Positions 49,473 to 57,821 of a stretch of 64,000 nt of DNA are shown here, in pieces. This stretch comes from JAIEPW01 sp964471915 (lineage in GTDB: Bacteria > Acidobacteriota > Terriglobia > Bryobacterales > Bryobacteraceae), in the NCBI GenBank assembly GCA_964471915.1, contig CAYYID010000016.1, forward strand, positions 35,319-99,318, written 5' to 3'. The translations under genes were made by a program, and so were the position numbers. Under the pieces are notes generated by a model. That model saw nothing but the letters and a program-made list of their open reading frames with translations, did no database searches and had not been told where the DNA came from. Position 1 is the first letter of the stretch. Every line of letters starts with the position of its first letter.

Positions 49473-50318
49473 ATGCCGAGCAACCCCCGTACCAGTCCTG
49501 ATTGGTGGACCCGAAGACAATGCCTGGCGCTGCTTGCAGCGCCGCTCGCCGCGCAGAAGGCCATCCTGCCCGGCTCGAAGGCCGCCGTCGAGCGCGGACG
49601 CAAGCTCATCGACGACGCCATCGCCGCGCTCGGCGGCGACGCCTTCCTGCAGATGACCGATCGCGTCGAAGCCGGACGGGCGTACTCCTTCTACAACGAC
49701 CGGATGACCGGCCTCTCGCGGATCCGCCTCTACACCCGCTACACCGTGACGCCGGATTCCCTTAAGGAACTCGGCCAGCGAGAGCGCCAGTCCTTCGGCA
49801 AGGACGAAGACTACGCGATCCTGTTTCTCGAAAACGAGGGCTGGGACGTCACCTTCCGCGGCGCGCGGCCCCTGGCGCAGCCGCTCCTCGAGCGCTACCG
49901 CGAAAGCCTGCTGCACAACATCTTCTACATCCTGCGGCAGCGCCGGAACGAGAAGGGCCTCGAAATCGAATACAAGGGCTCCGAAGTCGTCGACAACCAG
50001 CCCGTCGAAACTGTCGAGATCGCCGACCGTGAGAACAACGTCGTCACGGTCTACCTCCACCAGTCCACGAAGCTCCCGGTGCGCCAAAAGTGGACCCGCC
50101 GCGATCCGGTCACCCGCCGCCAGTCCATCGAGGTGACCATCTTCAACAAGTACCGGGACGCCGGCGGAGGCATCAAGTGGCCCTTCACCATCCTGCGCGA
50201 GCGCGATGGCGAAAAGACCTTCGAGATGTTCGCCGAGTCCGTCGAGGTGAACAAGGGACTGGCCGACAACCTGTTCCTGCTGCCGGCCTCCGTCAAGAAG
50301 TTGCCGCCCGCCCGCTAG
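49473..50318 (+). CDS. Secreted LolA-fold-like protein with Tat-like signal
   Basis: A 281-residue protein. The start PSNPRTSPDWWTRRQCLALLAAPLAAQ holds a twin-arginine-like TRRQCL signal. The body is beta-rich: LIDDAIAALGGDAFLQMTDRVEAGRAYSFYND, IRLYTRYTVTPDSLKELG, LEIEYKGSEVVDNQPVETVEIADRENNVVTVYLHQSTKLPVRQKWTRRDP. That pattern resembles outer-membrane lipoprotein-sorting proteins and the C-domain of the M16-like protein at 46535. The ATG at 49473 is taken because the signal peptide follows; the upstream frame overlaps the toxin remnant. Role unknown. Confidence 0.65.
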   Translation: MPSNPRTSPDWWTRRQCLALLAAPLAAQKAILPGSKAAVERGRKLIDDAIAALGGDAFLQMTDRVEAGRAYSFYNDRMTGLSRIRLYTRYTVTPDSLKELGQRERQSFGKDEDYAILFLENEGWDVTFRGARPLAQPLLERYRESLLHNIFYILRQRRNEKGLEIEYKGSEVVDNQPVETVEIADRENNVVTVYLHQSTKLPVRQKWTRRDPVTRRQSIEVTIFNKYRDAGGGIKWPFTILRERDGEKTFEMFAESVEVNKGLADNLFLLPASVKKLPPAR

Positions 50319-50325
50319 GCCGCGG

Positions 50326-50706
50326 CTAGCCCACCAGCGCGATGCACTCGATTTCGACTTTGACGTCCCGCGGCAGGCGCGCCGCTTCCACGGTGGCGCG
50401 CGCCGGCGGATCCGCCGTGAAGTACCGCCCGTAGACCTCGTTCATCTTGGCGAACTCGCCCATGTCCTTCAGGAACACAGTGGTCTTCACCACGCGGTCG
50501 AGCGACGACCCGCAGGCTTCGAGCAAGCCCTTCAAGTTTTCGAGCACCCGCTCGGTCTGCACCTCGATCGGGCCCTCCACCATCTGGTTCGTCGCCGGAT
50601 CCAGCGGGATCTGTCCGCTCAGGAATGCCAAGCCGTTGGCGACAATCGCCTGCGAATAAGGACCGATGGCCTTGGGGGCGCGGTCCGTCGCGATCACTTT
50701 CTTCAT
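50326..50706 (-). CDS. RidA-family enamine/imine deaminase
   Basis: A 126-residue YjgF/YER057c/UK114 protein. VIATDRAPKAIGPYSQAIVANGLAFLSGQIPLDP, VEVQTERVLENLKGLLEACGSSLDRVVKTTVFLKDM, FAKMNEVYGRYF and PPARATVEAARLPRDVKVEIECIA are the family blocks, with the catalytic Arg in ARATVE. It clears reactive 2-aminoacrylate-type intermediates from PLP enzymes. Its ATG overlaps the pyrD stop (ATGA, 50706-50703), so the two are translationally coupled. Confidence 0.95.
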   Translation of the reverse strand: MKKVIATDRAPKAIGPYSQAIVANGLAFLSGQIPLDPATNQMVEGPIEVQTERVLENLKGLLEACGSSLDRVVKTTVFLKDMGEFAKMNEVYGRYFTADPPARATVEAARLPRDVKVEIECIALVG

Positions 50707-51635
50707 GAAGACTCCTCCTTGGAGAATCGCAAAGTTCCGGTCAGTTCGGCGGCGCGGGCCACGCCCTCATCCGCCAGAAAACGATCGAGTTCGCGGGCAA
50801 TCCGCGCCGGGGACCCCGGGTCCCAGAACGTCGCGGTGCCGACCTCGACGGCGCTCGCCCCGGCGATCAGAAACTCGGCGGCGTCCTCCCCGGTGGCGAT
50901 GCCGCCCAGCCCGATCACGGGGATCTTGACGGCGCGGGCCGCTTCATACACCAGGCGCAGCGCGATGGGCTTGATCGCCGGCCCGGAGAGCCCGCCGAAG
51001 CCGGCCCCGATCCGCGGCCGGCGCGCGCGGGCGTCGATCGCCAGCGATACGAAGGTGTTCACCAGCGAGATCGCGTCGGCTCCCGCGGCCTCCGCCGCCT
51101 GGGCCAGCGGTTCGATCCGGGCGACGTTCGGGGACAGCTTCACGATCACCGGCCGCCGCGCAATGCGCTTCACCGCCTCGGTCAGCGACGCGAGCAGCGC
51201 CGGGTCGCTCGAAAAGAAAATACCCCCGTGCTTCGTGTTCGGGCACGAGACGTTCAGTTCGTATGCGGCCAGACCCTCGGCGTCGTCGAGCACGCGCACC
51301 ACTTCGAGATAGTCCTCCGGGTCGTAGCCGAACACGTTCGCGATCAGCGCGGTCCGGTAGCCCCGCAGCTCGGGCAGTTTGTCCCGGATGAACGCCCGCA
51401 CGCCGATGTTCTGGAGGCCGATCGAGTTCATCATGCCCGCCGCGGTCTCCCACAGCCGGGGCGGCGGATTGCCGTCGATCGGTTCGCGGGAGAGGCCCTT
51501 CAGAACGATGCCGCCGATGGCGTTCAGGTCGGTGACGGGGGCGAACTCCACCCCATAGGCGAAGGTGCCGGAGGCGGCCAGCACGGGCGCGGCAAGCGGG
51601 ATGCCGCACAGCGTGGTCGCGAGGCGTGGGGACAC
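50703..51635 (-). CDS. pyrD: Dihydroorotate dehydrogenase, class 1B
   Basis: A 310-residue flavoenzyme of pyrimidine synthesis. It opens ATTLCGIPLAAPVLAASGTFAYG. IGLQNIGVRAFI and the active-site NVSCPNTKHGG carry catalytic C131; the Cys rather than Ser marks class 1. VIVKLSPNV, LVNTF, GGLSGPAIKPIALRLVYE and VIGLGGIATGEDAAEFLIAGASAVEVGTA complete the barrel. The pattern fits class 1B, which uses NAD via an electron-transfer subunit PyrK, not present in the window. It is divergent from the hybrid kinase gene. Confidence 0.95.
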   Translation of the reverse strand: MSPRLATTLCGIPLAAPVLAASGTFAYGVEFAPVTDLNAIGGIVLKGLSREPIDGNPPPRLWETAAGMMNSIGLQNIGVRAFIRDKLPELRGYRTALIANVFGYDPEDYLEVVRVLDDAEGLAAYELNVSCPNTKHGGIFFSSDPALLASLTEAVKRIARRPVIVKLSPNVARIEPLAQAAEAAGADAISLVNTFVSLAIDARARRPRIGAGFGGLSGPAIKPIALRLVYEAARAVKIPVIGLGGIATGEDAAEFLIAGASAVEVGTATFWDPGSPARIARELDRFLADEGVARAAELTGTLRFSKEESS

Positions 51636-51672
51636 TGGAAGTCAGGATAGCAGGAGCTTGGGGGAGGTACCG

Positions 51673-53721
51673 ATGGGTCCCCTGAGGCTAAAATCGAAAA
51701 TAAGGAACGCTAAGGTCTCCCGCTTATCGATGCGTGGGAGGGTTTCTCCCACACTAGAGGTAGTGCCCACCCGTTTACAGCCGGCGGAGTTGCGGCCGGG
51801 AAACTACCGGTCCCTGGCGTCGAAGTTCAGCATCTTCACGGCTTTACTGGTCTTCTGGGTGGTTCTGACGGTCCTGCTGTACGACCTGCTGCTGAACACC
51901 TTCCACCCGGCCAAGGCGATCCTGCTGGGCGTTATCGTACTGCTGGTGTCCGCGGCGATCGCCCGGTTTACCATCCGCCTGATCGCCCGGCCGCTCCAGT
52001 TGCTTGGCAAAGGCATCATGGCCGTGCGGCAGGGGCGCCTGGAGACCATCCGCGTCAGCCAGACCGGCGACGAGATCGAGTATCTGGGCCAGAGCTTCAA
52101 CCGCATGATTGAAGCGCTAAAGGAGTCCGAGGAGGAGATCCGGCAGCACCGCGAGTTGCTGGAGGAGCGGATCCGCCAGCGTACCGAGGAACTGGAGTCC
52201 ACCACGCGGCGGGCGCTCGAGGCGAGTCACGCCAAGAGCGAGTTCCTGGCCAACATGTCGCACGAACTCCGCACCCCGATGAACGGCGTGCTCGGCATGA
52301 TGGACATCGTGCTCGAAAGCCGTCTGTCCCCGGAGCAGCGCGAGCAGCTCGAGACGGCGCAGCGCTGCGCCTTCACGCTGCTGGCGCTGCTGAACGACAT
52401 CCTGGATCTTTCCAAGATCGAAGCCGGCAAAATGGTGCTGGAGCGGATCCCGTTCGACGCGCGGCGCCTGGTCGACGAATCGGTGAAGAGCCAGATGCCG
52501 CGGTGCCGCCAGAAGGGCATCGACCTCAAGGTGCAGACGGACGCGGACGTGCCCGGGATGATCCTGGGCGATCCGCTGCGCCTGCGGCAGATTCTGGAAA
52601 ACCTGCTGTCGAACGCCATCAAGTTCACCGAGCAGGGCGGCGTTACCGTGGTGCTGGAGCGCTTCGGCCCGCGCGAACTGCGGCTGGCGGTGCACGACAC
52701 CGGCACCGGGATCTCCAAGGACAAGCTCGGCACCATCTTCGACAAGTTCACGCAGGCCGACGGCTCCATCAGCCGCAAGTACGGCGGCACGGGACTCGGG
52801 CTGACCATCACCCGCAAGCTGGTCGAGATGCACGGCGGCCGTATGAGCGTGGAGAGCGAAGTGGGCGTGGGCAGCCGTTTCTATGCCCACCTGCCCCTGG
52901 AAGTCCCGGAGGGCGGCATGAACGCGCCGGCCCCGCCGGTCTCCGGCGCGGCGCGCATCGAGGCGGGCGACGCCGCGCAGCCGGTTCGCATCCTGGTGGT
53001 CGAGGACAACCTGGTCAATCAAAAGGTAGTCTCCGCGATCCTCAAGAAGCGCCGCTGGATTGTCGAGCTGGCCAACGACGGCCGCGAAGCCATCGACAAA
53101 CTCGACCAGGAGCCCGCCGATCACTTCGGCCTCATCCTGATGGACGTCCAGATGCCGGTGCTCGACGGGCTGGAAGCGACGCGCCTGATCCGCAGCAATC
53201 CGCGCTGGAGCGCCCTGCCGATTGTCGCCATGACCGCGCACGCCATGAACGGCGACCGCGAGCGCTGCTTGCAGGCCGGCATGAACGGCTACGTCTCGAA
53301 GCCCGTGCAGCCGGCGCACCTGCTGGACCTCATCGAGAGCCACCTGAACCACACCGCGCCCGAGGCGCCGGCCCAGCCCGCCGGCAAGCCGGCGCTCGAA
53401 CGCGCGCTGGCCGACCGCCTCATCGCGCAGGATTCGGACCTCGCCACGAACATGCTGCAACTGTTCCTGCAACTCGCTCCCGAGCGCCTCCAGCGCGTCC
53501 GCCTGGCCGCCGAAGCGCAGGATTTCGCGACGCTCGCCACCGAGATCCGCAAGATCAACTCCAGCGCGGTCGCCATGGCCGCCACCGGCCTGGGCGAATG
53601 TGCCCGGCAGGTGGAAAAGGCCGCCGAGGAGCACGACCTGCTGGCGCTCCGCGAAAGCCTGACCGCGCTCGAGCGGGAAGTCCACCAGTTGCGCCACCAG
53701 GCTCCGGTCAACGCCGCCTGA
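51673..53721 (+). CDS. Hybrid sensor histidine kinase with receiver and degenerate HPt domain
   Basis: A 682-residue membrane kinase. Two hydrophobic helices (about residues 55-95), a HAMP region (FTIRLIARPLQLLGKGIMAVRQGRL), a coiled coil, then HisKA with phospho-acceptor H197 (NMSHELRTP), and HATPase with N box LLSNAIKF, DTGTGI and GGTGLGL. A receiver domain follows (LVVEDNLVNQ; acceptor Asp in LILMDVQMPV), then an HPt-like helical domain reading EIRKINSSAVAMAATGL, where the His normally found before the KGSS-like turn is missing. There is almost no periplasmic loop. The ATG at 51673 has GGGGGAGG upstream. Confidence 0.92.
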   Translation: MGPLRLKSKIRNAKVSRLSMRGRVSPTLEVVPTRLQPAELRPGNYRSLASKFSIFTALLVFWVVLTVLLYDLLLNTFHPAKAILLGVIVLLVSAAIARFTIRLIARPLQLLGKGIMAVRQGRLETIRVSQTGDEIEYLGQSFNRMIEALKESEEEIRQHRELLEERIRQRTEELESTTRRALEASHAKSEFLANMSHELRTPMNGVLGMMDIVLESRLSPEQREQLETAQRCAFTLLALLNDILDLSKIEAGKMVLERIPFDARRLVDESVKSQMPRCRQKGIDLKVQTDADVPGMILGDPLRLRQILENLLSNAIKFTEQGGVTVVLERFGPRELRLAVHDTGTGISKDKLGTIFDKFTQADGSISRKYGGTGLGLTITRKLVEMHGGRMSVESEVGVGSRFYAHLPLEVPEGGMNAPAPPVSGAARIEAGDAAQPVRILVVEDNLVNQKVVSAILKKRRWIVELANDGREAIDKLDQEPADHFGLILMDVQMPVLDGLEATRLIRSNPRWSALPIVAMTAHAMNGDRERCLQAGMNGYVSKPVQPAHLLDLIESHLNHTAPEAPAQPAGKPALERALADRLIAQDSDLATNMLQLFLQLAPERLQRVRLAAEAQDFATLATEIRKINSSAVAMAATGLGECARQVEKAAEEHDLLALRESLTALEREVHQLRHQAPVNAA

Positions 53722-53728
53722 TCCTCAC

Positions 53729-53762
53729 AAAAAAGACTGCGAACTCTGCCCTGGAGTTCGCA
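53729..53762 (-). terminator. A6 tract plus 9-bp hairpin, terminator-like on the minus strand
   Basis: TGCGAACTC (53738-53746) and GAGTTCGCA (53754-53762) form a perfect stem with a 7-nt loop. Six A (53729-53734) lie three bases before it, giving a U-run only for minus-strand RNA. It sits eight bases after the hybrid kinase stop. Same arrangement as at 35490. Confidence 0.45.
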
Positions 53763-53790
53763 CTATGTTCCTGAGGGCCTCCGGAAAACC

Positions 53791-54570
53791 ATGCTTCGGG
53801 ATCTCGCGCTGGCCGCCCTGATCCTGGCCGGGTCAGGCGGAAGGAAAGATGCCGCGCCCTTCTACCTTCCCGCGAGCATCGTCAACGCCGCTTCCAACCG
53901 GCCCGGCCTGGCGCCGAATTCGTACGTCAGCATCTACGGCGTGGATCTGGCCTACACCACGGCCTGGATCCGGCCTGAGGACATCCGGGGCTCCACGCTG
54001 CCCACCGTGCTGCTCGGCAGCGGCGTGCAGGTGTTCTTCAACAAGCAGCCGGGGTACATGTTCTTCGCCTCGCCCGCGCAGATCAACGTGCTGGTGCCGC
54101 CGCACCTGACGCCCGGCCCGGTGGAAGTCGTCGTGAACCGCGACGGGCAAGTGGGCGCGGCGGCGCGCCTGGAACTGACCCCCTACGCCCCGGCCCTCTT
54201 TCAGATGGACGCCGCATACGGCATCGCCACCCGCGGCGACGGCCGGCTGGTGACCGCCGCGGACCCGGCGCGCGCCGGCGAGATCGTCGTGCTCTACGCC
54301 ACCGGACTGGGGGCTTTCACGCCGCCCCTGCTCGAAGGACAGATCCCGGACCGCCCGGCGCCCCTGGCCCGCCGAGCGGATTTCCGGGTCTGGCTGGACG
54401 GCGTTGCAGTGGACCCCGCGGAGGTCCTCTATGCCGGCGTGGTGGCGCGCTTCGCCGGCTTGTACCAGGTGAACCTAAGGCTGCCCGCGTTCGCCGCCCC
54501 GGATCCCGAGGTGCGCATCGGGTACCCGGAAGCGCGCAGCCCGGAAGGGATCCGGTTGCACGCCCGTTAA
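53791..54570 (+). CDS. Stand-alone secreted TIGR03437-domain protein
   Basis: A 259-residue protein with a signal peptide (LALAALILAGSGG). Nearly the whole mature chain is one TIGR03437 domain: IVNAASNRPGLAPNSYVSIYGVDLA, LPTVLLGSGVQVFFN, MFFASPAQINVLVPPHLTPGPVEVVVNRDG, APALFQMD, DGRLVTAADPARAGEIVVLYATGLGAFTPPLLEGQIP and GLYQVNLRLP. This domain, abundant in Solibacter-type Acidobacteria, usually ends long extracellular repeat proteins; here it stands alone. Function unknown. Good taxonomic marker for the window. Confidence 0.9.
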   Translation: MLRDLALAALILAGSGGRKDAAPFYLPASIVNAASNRPGLAPNSYVSIYGVDLAYTTAWIRPEDIRGSTLPTVLLGSGVQVFFNKQPGYMFFASPAQINVLVPPHLTPGPVEVVVNRDGQVGAAARLELTPYAPALFQMDAAYGIATRGDGRLVTAADPARAGEIVVLYATGLGAFTPPLLEGQIPDRPAPLARRADFRVWLDGVAVDPAEVLYAGVVARFAGLYQVNLRLPAFAAPDPEVRIGYPEARSPEGIRLHAR

Positions 54571-54686
54571 GGCCTCGGGACGGAACCAAAGTACCTGTCC
54601 GAAATCGGGGAAAGTCCCCGGTATCGGCAACCCCGGGAACGGCCGATTACCACCCAAGACAAGTTTATGTCAGGGCTTGGGTTAGA

Positions 54687-56438
54687 ATGACTGCAGGCGT
54701 GGAAAAGATCGGACGGTATCAGGTCCTCGAAGAGGTGGGACGCGGCGCCATGGGCGTCGTGTACCGGGCCCAGGATCCGGCCATCGGCCGGCAGATCGCT
54801 GTGAAGTCCATTCGTCTCAATGAGATGACGGACCCGGCGGAACGGGATCGCCTGCGCGACCGGCTGTTCCGCGAGGCGCAGTCCGCGGGCATTCTCTCGC
54901 ACCCGGGCATTGTGACGATTTACGACATCGCCGAGGAGAACGGCCTGGCGTACATCTTCATGGAGTTCGTCAACGGCCCGTCGCTCGAAAAACTGCTGGG
55001 CAGCGAGCAACCGCCCAGCAAGGATACGCTGCTGAGCATTTTCCGGCAGACCGCGGCGGCGCTCGACTACGCGCACAAGAAGGGGATCGTGCACCGGGAT
55101 ATCAAACCGGCGAACATTATGATCCACGAGGACGGCTCCGCGAAGGTGACCGACTTCGGCGTGGCCAAGATCGTCAGCCAGCAGATGACGCAGGCGGGCA
55201 CGATGATGGGCACGCCGAGCTACATGTCGCCGGAGCAGATCGCCGGAGCGGGCATCGACGGGCGCTCGGACCAGTGGGCGCTGGCGGTGATCGTCTACGA
55301 AGTGCTGACGGGCGAGAAGCCGTTCGCGGCGGACTACCTGCCGACGTTGTTGTTCAAGATCGTAAAAGAGGAGCCGCCGGCGCCGCAGCGGCTGAACCCG
55401 ACGCTCGCGTCCGAGGTGGAGCCGGTGCTGCTGCAGGCGCTGGCGAAGCGCGCCGAAGACCGCTATCCGACGTGCGTGCAGTTCGTGGATGCGCTGTCGA
55501 CGGCGCTGAGCCACGACAAGGATTGGATCGCGTTGCCGCGCGGCGGGTCGTCGCACCTGGCGACCGTGTCGACGTCGGACAAGATGGGGCCGATTTCTCC
55601 CGACGCTCCGACCGTGCCGTTCCCGCAACCGCAGGCGCCGCCCGTCGCGCCGCCCCCCGTATCGCCGTCCGTATCGCAAGTGGCGCGGCCGGAACCCGAA
55701 CCTCCCGCCCCGCCCGCGCGGACGCTGCCGCCGCGGATCGAAGAGCAGGAAAGCCACACGGTTCGCAACGCACTGCTGGCCGCGGCGGCGCTGGTGCTCG
55801 CCGCGGCAGGATACATCGGCTGGCAGAAGTTCTCGGCTCCGGTGCAGCCGGTGGCGGTCGAGAATCCCGAGACCAAGCCCCTCGAAACCGCCAAACCCGA
55901 ACCGCCGAAGCCCGTCAAGCCGAAGCCGCAGCAGGCCAAGGTGGAGCCTGCCAAGCCGGAGCCGGCGGATCCCGAGAAGCCGGACACGGCCAAGCCCGCG
56001 GATCCCGTCAAACCAGGCGCGCCGGTGGAGTTCTCGATCGACACGGTTCCCGGCGGCGCCACCGCAACGGTGGACGGCGCCTCGGACACCGCGTGCAAGA
56101 CGCCGTGCAACCTGACGCTCGCCAATGGCCGCCACGTCGTGCTGTTCAAGCTCGAAGGCTATCGCGACGCGAACCGCATCGTGATGGTGCCGCAGGACAA
56201 GGCGCTGGTCGTCGACCTGGTGCGCATGACCGGGATGCTGAGCATCACCTCGGATCCGCCGGGGCTCGCCATCATGGTGAACGGCGAACTGCGCGCCGAG
56301 AAGACTCCGGCTACGCTGCGCAACCTGCCTGTCGGCACGTACAAAGTCGCGGTGATCCGCGACGGCAAGAAGCAGGAGTTCACGGTGCAGATCCGCGACG
56401 GCGAAGTGACGCAGCGGAATCTCGAGTTCATTCAATAG
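54687..56438 (+). CDS. Ser/Thr protein kinase with two C-terminal PEGA domains
   Basis: A 583-residue membrane kinase. Kinase domain about residues 8-270: GRGAMGVVY loop, AVKSI lysine, HRDIKPANI and DFGVAK, all intact. A Pro-rich linker, one transmembrane helix (about 368-388), and a Pro/Lys-rich periplasmic stalk (KPEPPKPVKPKPQQAKVEPA) follow. Then come two PEGA-type beta domains: FSIDTVPGGATATVDGASDTACKTPCNLTLANGRH, and LSITSDPPGLAIMVNGELRAEKTPATLRNLPVGTYKV. The stalk could span peptidoglycan so that the PEGA domains sense the envelope. A TAGAAT hexamer overlaps the ATG, so GTG 54699 is a possible alternative start. Confidence 0.93.
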   Translation: MTAGVEKIGRYQVLEEVGRGAMGVVYRAQDPAIGRQIAVKSIRLNEMTDPAERDRLRDRLFREAQSAGILSHPGIVTIYDIAEENGLAYIFMEFVNGPSLEKLLGSEQPPSKDTLLSIFRQTAAALDYAHKKGIVHRDIKPANIMIHEDGSAKVTDFGVAKIVSQQMTQAGTMMGTPSYMSPEQIAGAGIDGRSDQWALAVIVYEVLTGEKPFAADYLPTLLFKIVKEEPPAPQRLNPTLASEVEPVLLQALAKRAEDRYPTCVQFVDALSTALSHDKDWIALPRGGSSHLATVSTSDKMGPISPDAPTVPFPQPQAPPVAPPPVSPSVSQVARPEPEPPAPPARTLPPRIEEQESHTVRNALLAAAALVLAAAGYIGWQKFSAPVQPVAVENPETKPLETAKPEPPKPVKPKPQQAKVEPAKPEPADPEKPDTAKPADPVKPGAPVEFSIDTVPGGATATVDGASDTACKTPCNLTLANGRHVVLFKLEGYRDANRIVMVPQDKALVVDLVRMTGMLSITSDPPGLAIMVNGELRAEKTPATLRNLPVGTYKVAVIRDGKKQEFTVQIRDGEVTQRNLEFIQ

Positions 56439-56464
56439 GTCCGCTTCAGCAATAATGGAGGGCG

Positions 56465-57814
56465 ATGCCGCTCTCCCGCCGCCGTCTCTTCGCGCTCGCC
56501 GCCGGCGCTCCCGCGCTCGCCGTGCTGGGCGCCGACCGCTCCAAGCGCAACATGCTTGCGCTCTCTACCCGCCCCGAGGACTACGAGATGCCGCTCGACG
56601 GCTTTCTCGAAGAGATCACGCCCATCGACCGGTTCTTCGTGCGCAGCCACCACTACACGCCCGACGTGGATCTGAAGGACTGGGCGCTCGAAGTGACCGG
56701 CAGCGTCGAGAAGCCGCTGAAGCTGTCGCTCGACGAGTTGAAGAAGATGCCGCGCGTGGAACTCACTGCGGTGCTCGAATGCGCGGGCAACGGCCGCGGA
56801 CTCTATGAGCCTTCGATGCCGGGCCTGCAGTGGAAGTACGGCGGCGTGGGCAACGCCAGGTGGGCGGGCGTGCGGCTGGCCGACGTGCTCAAGCGCGCCG
56901 GAGTGAAAGCCGGCGCGGTGGAGGCGCTGTTCGACGGCTGCGACGAGCCGGTAGGCACCATGCCGAAGTTCCAGCGCGGTGTGCCGCTGAAGAAAGCGCT
57001 GGATCCGAACACTATCCTGGCTTACGAAATGAACGGCGAACCGCTGCCGAAGTCGCACGGGTTTCCTCTGCGCGTGGTCGCGGCCGGCTGGGCGGGCGAC
57101 TGCTGGATGAAATGGCTGAAGCGGATCGAGGTGCGGGACACGGAGTTCGACGGGTTCTTCATGAAGACGGCGTACCGGCATCCGGGCGTCGCCGTGGCGC
57201 CGGGGCTGGCCGTGGACCCCGCGAAGATGTCGCCGGTGACCAGCCTGCGCGTGAAGAGCGTGATCGCGCGGGTCGAGAACGCAGCGGTGGGGAAGCGCGC
57301 GGAGATCCGGGGGGCGGCGTGGTCCGGCGACCGGAGTCCGGTGGCGGGCGTGGAGGTAAGCGTAGATGCGGGGCGCACCTGGCGGCCGGCGCGCATCGTG
57401 AGCGGTGGCGGTTTCGGTTTCCGCTTGTGGAGCTTCGAGTGGACGCCGGCTCGGGCGGAATACTACACGGTGATGGCGCGGGCGCGCGCCGCGAACGGCG
57501 AGACGCAGCCCTTCGCGCAGGAATGGAATCCGTCCGGTTACTACTGGAACGTTGTACATGGCGTGCCGGTGAACCTCGGCGACTCGGTGAACGCGCCCGT
57601 CGGCCAGTCCCCGGCGATCGACCAGCCTGCCGGCTACCGCGGCGCGTGCCTGATCTGCCACGACGAAGCCATGATGACGGGCCAGCGTCTGAACCAGACC
57701 CAGTGGGAACGCGAAGTGGACAAGATGATCCGCTGGGGTGCGCAGGTGAAGCCCGAACACCGCGAAGGAATCGTCCGCTACCTGGTGACCCGCTTCGGGC
57801 CGCGGAAACTCTAG
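56465..57814 (+). CDS. Sulfite-oxidase-like molybdenum enzyme with C-terminal CxxCH haem motif
   Basis: A 449-residue protein exported by a Tat-type signal (SRRRLFALAAGAPALAVLG). Molybdopterin domain: RFFVRSHHYTPDVDLKDWALEVTGSVEKPLKLSLDEL, the molybdenum ligand C106 in VLECAGNGR, ARWAGVRLADVL, and GFPLRVVAAGWAGDCWMKWLKRIEV. The dimerisation beta domain ends near residue 385 (FAQEWNPSGYYWN). The last 58 residues add CLICH (C395-C398-H399) and a helix with candidate methionines, a mini cytochrome c domain. It probably oxidises sulfite or a related substrate in the periplasm, passing electrons to its own haem. The P1B ATPase follows eight bases later. Confidence 0.85.
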   Translation: MPLSRRRLFALAAGAPALAVLGADRSKRNMLALSTRPEDYEMPLDGFLEEITPIDRFFVRSHHYTPDVDLKDWALEVTGSVEKPLKLSLDELKKMPRVELTAVLECAGNGRGLYEPSMPGLQWKYGGVGNARWAGVRLADVLKRAGVKAGAVEALFDGCDEPVGTMPKFQRGVPLKKALDPNTILAYEMNGEPLPKSHGFPLRVVAAGWAGDCWMKWLKRIEVRDTEFDGFFMKTAYRHPGVAVAPGLAVDPAKMSPVTSLRVKSVIARVENAAVGKRAEIRGAAWSGDRSPVAGVEVSVDAGRTWRPARIVSGGGFGFRLWSFEWTPARAEYYTVMARARAANGETQPFAQEWNPSGYYWNVVHGVPVNLGDSVNAPVGQSPAIDQPAGYRGACLICHDEAMMTGQRLNQTQWEREVDKMIRWGAQVKPEHREGIVRYLVTRFGPRKL

Positions 57815-57821
57815 CCGCGCG

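Noticed and set aside
52117..53697. 526-residue minus-strand frame opposite the hybrid kinase
   Set aside because: Rich in His, Arg and Gln, as expected for the reverse of helical coding sequence; the kinase motifs on the plus strand are decisive.
54567..56435. 622-residue minus-strand frame opposite the PEGA kinase
   Set aside because: Arg/His-rich shadow without domains; the plus-strand kinase is complete.
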